Origin: JAVVVD01 sp036652795
Lineage (GTDB): Bacteria; Bacillota; Clostridia; Christensenellales; CAG-138
Direction: 5' to 3'
DNA length: 7,973 nt
Assembly (NCBI GenBank): GCA_036652795.1
Contig: JAVVVD010000015.1
Span: 1-7,973, forward strand
A program made the translations under genes and the position numbers. Numbering within the stretch: position 1 is the stretch's first letter; each line of letters starts with the position of its first letter. This document shows, piece by piece, positions 6,541 through 7,973 of this stretch. The notes under the pieces are model-generated. The model worked only from the letters and a program-made list of their open reading frames with translations, did no database searches and had not been told where the DNA came from.

Positions 6541-7314
6541 TTAACTTTTTAGCAGCATGTCAAATAGTGGCTTATATATTGAATACTTGCCGCTGGTGTG
6601 GAATTCAACCGATGCGTCCCCTGATGGATTAGCTATGCCAAGCTCATCAAGCACATGCCCAAGCTGGTGAACTGTTGCGGAATTGCCATCATATAATGTA
6701 TGGTTACCGGCAAAGTTGCGCCGGGCATAGCGCGCGATGGCATCTTTGATAAATACATAATGAGTGCAGCCGAGCACGATGCCATCTATCTGCTGTCCGG
6801 TAAATCCGCCAATAAATGCATCCAGCAGATCATCAAATGCATCACATGCGAATATACCCTGCTCTATTCTGTTAACAAGGCCGGGGCATGGTACGTTGAT
6901 AACACGCTCTGGATCCGGCATACGGCGTTTCAGATCAAGATAACGCTCAAGACGCGTGGTGGCAAGCGTAGCCATCATAAGTATCTTTCCGTTTCCAGGC
7001 TGCGCACAGGCCGGTTTTATGGCGGGCTCAATGCTTATTACAGGTACTCCGGTGGATTTGCGTATCTGGTGTATGCATGTGGCTGTAGCGGTATTGCAGG
7101 CAAGCAGTATCGCCTTTACGCCCCGCTTAACAAGATACTCTGCACAATGGGAGGTTAGGGCGGTTATCTCCTCTTCATTTTTATCACCATAGGGTGCGTT
7201 GAGATTGTCACCATAATAGATATAGTTTTCAGTTGGCAGCATTAGCAGCGCTTCTTTTAAAACACTGGCGCCGCCAAGGCCGGAATCAAATACGCCAATA
7301 GGGCTGTTTATCAT
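6541..7314 (-). CDS. murI: Glutamate racemase
   Basis: A 257-residue cytoplasmic enzyme that interconverts L- and D-glutamate, supplying D-Glu for the peptidoglycan stem peptide. Family signatures are present in order: GVFDSGLGG with D10 and S11; GDNLNAPYG (35-43); first catalytic cysteine C73 in LLACNTATA; second catalytic cysteine C183 in LGCTHY with T184 and H185. The residue after LGCTHY is V, where P is common; this is a minor variation. Length is typical. The ATG (complement of 7312-7314) has GGAGG (plus 7321-7325) with 6-nt spacing. A strong promoter lies upstream (7366-7394). It converges on mnmA and is divergent from the rRNA operon, so it seems to be a single-gene unit. Confidence 0.96.
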   Translation of the reverse strand: MINSPIGVFDSGLGGASVLKEALLMLPTENYIYYGDNLNAPYGDKNEEEITALTSHCAEYLVKRGVKAILLACNTATATCIHQIRKSTGVPVISIEPAIKPACAQPGNGKILMMATLATTRLERYLDLKRRMPDPERVINVPCPGLVNRIEQGIFACDAFDDLLDAFIGGFTGQQIDGIVLGCTHYVFIKDAIARYARRNFAGNHTLYDGNSATVHQLGHVLDELGIANPSGDASVEFHTSGKYSIYKPLFDMLLKS

Positions 7315-7365
7315 AGCTTTCCTCCGATTTTAAGACTAAAGGAAGTGTGAAAATATCCGATAGAT

Positions 7366-7394
7366 ATTATAACTCTTATGACGTATATTCGCAA
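7366..7394 (-). promoter_or_regulatory. murI: Sigma-A promoter of murI
   Basis: On the minus strand TTGCGA (plus 7389-7394) and a perfect TATAAT (plus 7366-7371) are separated by exactly 17 nt. A start near plus 7358 would give a leader of about 44 nt before the ATG. The box quality predicts constitutive, fairly strong expression. Confidence 0.78.
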
Positions 7395-7400
7395 ATTGCA

Positions 7401-7458
7401 TAAAAGTATAAAAAAGTTTAAAAAAGCGGTTGACAAGCATAATAGGGTCTGTTATTAT
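7401..7458 (+). promoter_or_regulatory. rRNA operon promoter with A-rich UP-like element
   Basis: A consensus -35 TTGACA (7430-7435) and TATTAT (7453-7458) are spaced by exactly 17 nt. An A-rich tract (7401-7428), like the UP elements of rrn promoters, lies directly upstream. The expected start is near 7465, about 180 nt before the 16S gene. Only one promoter is evident, although many rrn operons have two. Confidence 0.88.
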
Positions 7459-7464
7459 ATGTAA

Positions 7465-7645
7465 GCTGTCTCAAGCGAGAACAACAAGCACACAAACGAG
7501 AGCGGCAAACGCACCTTGAAAACTGTATAGTGCAAACGAAGAAGGAAAAGTAAACGCAAGTAATAAAGAGACGACCGGCGGTGACCTGAAAGGGTCACAC
7601 AAAGAAGAAGAAATGAGCGGCTACAGAGATGTAGCGGCAGGAATT
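7465..7645 (+). ncRNA. 16S rRNA leader with two GNRA-capped hairpins
   Basis: The transcribed leader runs from the promoter to the 16S 5' end. It contains CACCTTGAAAACTG (from 7512), a motif common in Firmicutes rRNA leaders and spacers that lies near antitermination or processing signals. Hairpin 1, GTGACCT-GAAA-GGGTCAC (7581-7598), has 7 pairs including one closing G-T. Hairpin 2, GCTACA-GAGA-TGTAGC (7620-7635), has 6 perfect pairs. Both loops fit GNRA. Neither is followed by a T tract, so they are not terminators; roles in antitermination, 16S folding or RNase processing are inference. Confidence 0.6.
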
Positions 7646-7973
7646 GAACTCAAGAGTTTGATCCTGGCTCAGGACGAANNNNNNNNNNGGCGTCGTGCCT
7701 AACACATGCAAGTCGAACGGAGATATTTGTTTTCGGACGGATATTTTAGTGGCGAACGGGTGAGTAACGCGTGAACAACCTGACCCAAAGAGCGGGATAA
7801 CGTCGAGAAATCGGTGCTAATACCACATAAGACCACATAGCCACATGGCTGAGAGGTCAAAGATTTATCGCTTTGGGAGGGGTTCGCGTCCCATTAGATA
7901 GTAGGCGGGGTAAAGGCCCACCTAGTCAACGATGGGTAGCCGAGCTGAGAGGCTGATCGGCCACACTGGAACT
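7646..7973 (+). rRNA. rrs: 16S ribosomal RNA, 5' part (runs off window, contains N gap)
   Basis: The universal 5' signature AGAGTTTGATCCTGGCTCAG begins at 7653 (E. coli position 8), which puts the mature 5' end near 7646, give or take a few bases. Further landmarks are CTAACACATGCAAGTCGAACG, GGCGAACGGGTGAGTAACGCG, TGCTAATACC, and GTAGCCGAGCTGAGAGGCTG. The window ends around E. coli position 325-330. Ten Ns at 7679-7688 replace bases that should be about four in number by comparison with other bacteria. The overall look is Firmicutes/clostridial. Confidence 0.97.
7679..7688. other. Assembly gap (10 N) inside 16S
   Basis: Ten consecutive Ns lie between GACGAA and GGCGTCGTGCC. In most bacterial 16S genes these flanks are joined by about four bases (CGCT), so the gap length is probably a placeholder and not a measured size. 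Gaps at this point are common where short-read assemblies break in multi-copy rRNA. Confidence 0.95.

Larger units (their letters stand above)
7315..7645. other. Divergent regulatory region between murI and the rRNA operon
   Basis: About 331 bp with no protein gene. From the murI side it holds the murI ribosome binding site and promoter, an A-rich stretch (about 7401-7428), the rrn promoter (7430-7458), and then the 16S leader with two hairpins. The two -35 boxes are 35 bp apart and face away from each other, so the A-rich tract sits between them and could serve both polymerases. Confidence 0.75.

Noticed and set aside
6700..7158. 152-codon plus-strand frame inside murI
   Set aside because: Antisense to an intact glutamate racemase with all catalytic motifs; no ribosome binding site.
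7581..7635. rRNA leader hairpins as intrinsic terminators
   Set aside because: Neither is followed by a T tract, and they lie just before the 16S gene, which must be transcribed through.

Overview
The window looks like a chromosomal segment of a Gram-positive, Firmicutes-type bacterium, most probably a clostridium-like lineage. I base this on the strong GGAGG-type ribosome binding sites, two lipoproteins carrying GerMN (spore-germination type) domains next to an OmpR-type two-component system, and the 5' end of a 16S rRNA gene with a Firmicutes-like leader and V1/V2 region. A closer placement (a Christensenellales-like relative is possible) would need the full 16S. A run of 10 Ns inside the 16S shows that this is a scaffold with an assembly gap, perhaps from a metagenome.

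Layout. Positions 1-174 (minus strand) hold the N-terminal part of a very cysteine-rich DUF3795-type protein. Positions 276-364 (minus) hold a tRNA-Ser(CGA) with an encoded CCA end, followed by an intrinsic terminator at 233-274. A 313-bp non-coding stretch (365-677) carries an extended -10 promoter for the central operon, with a 32-bp-period direct repeat across it. From 678 to 6502 runs a tightly packed plus-strand operon: OmpR-family response regulator, HAMP/HisKA sensor kinase, GerMN lipoprotein with an NTF2-like C-terminal region, a second lipoprotein made of three tandem GerMN-like repeats, and mnmA (tRNA 2-thiouridylase). Every junction overlaps or is within 2 nt. Glutamate racemase murI (6541-7314, minus) converges on mnmA with only 38 nt between them and no visible terminator. 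murI and the rRNA operon are divergently transcribed from one intergenic region (7315-7645) with two back-to-back sigma-A promoters. The window ends about 328 nt into the 16S gene.

How the genes may work together. The kinase/regulator pair and the two outward-facing lipoproteins look like one envelope-sensing module. Its gene order resembles the actinobacterial mtrA-mtrB-lpqB locus, where a GerMN-containing lipoprotein modulates the kinase, but here there are two such lipoproteins and no beta-propeller. murI also belongs to cell-wall synthesis, and mnmA, tRNA-Ser and rrn belong to translation. I see no mobile element, CRISPR array or phage gene. The most unusual item is the triple-GerMN lipoprotein in its two-component setting.
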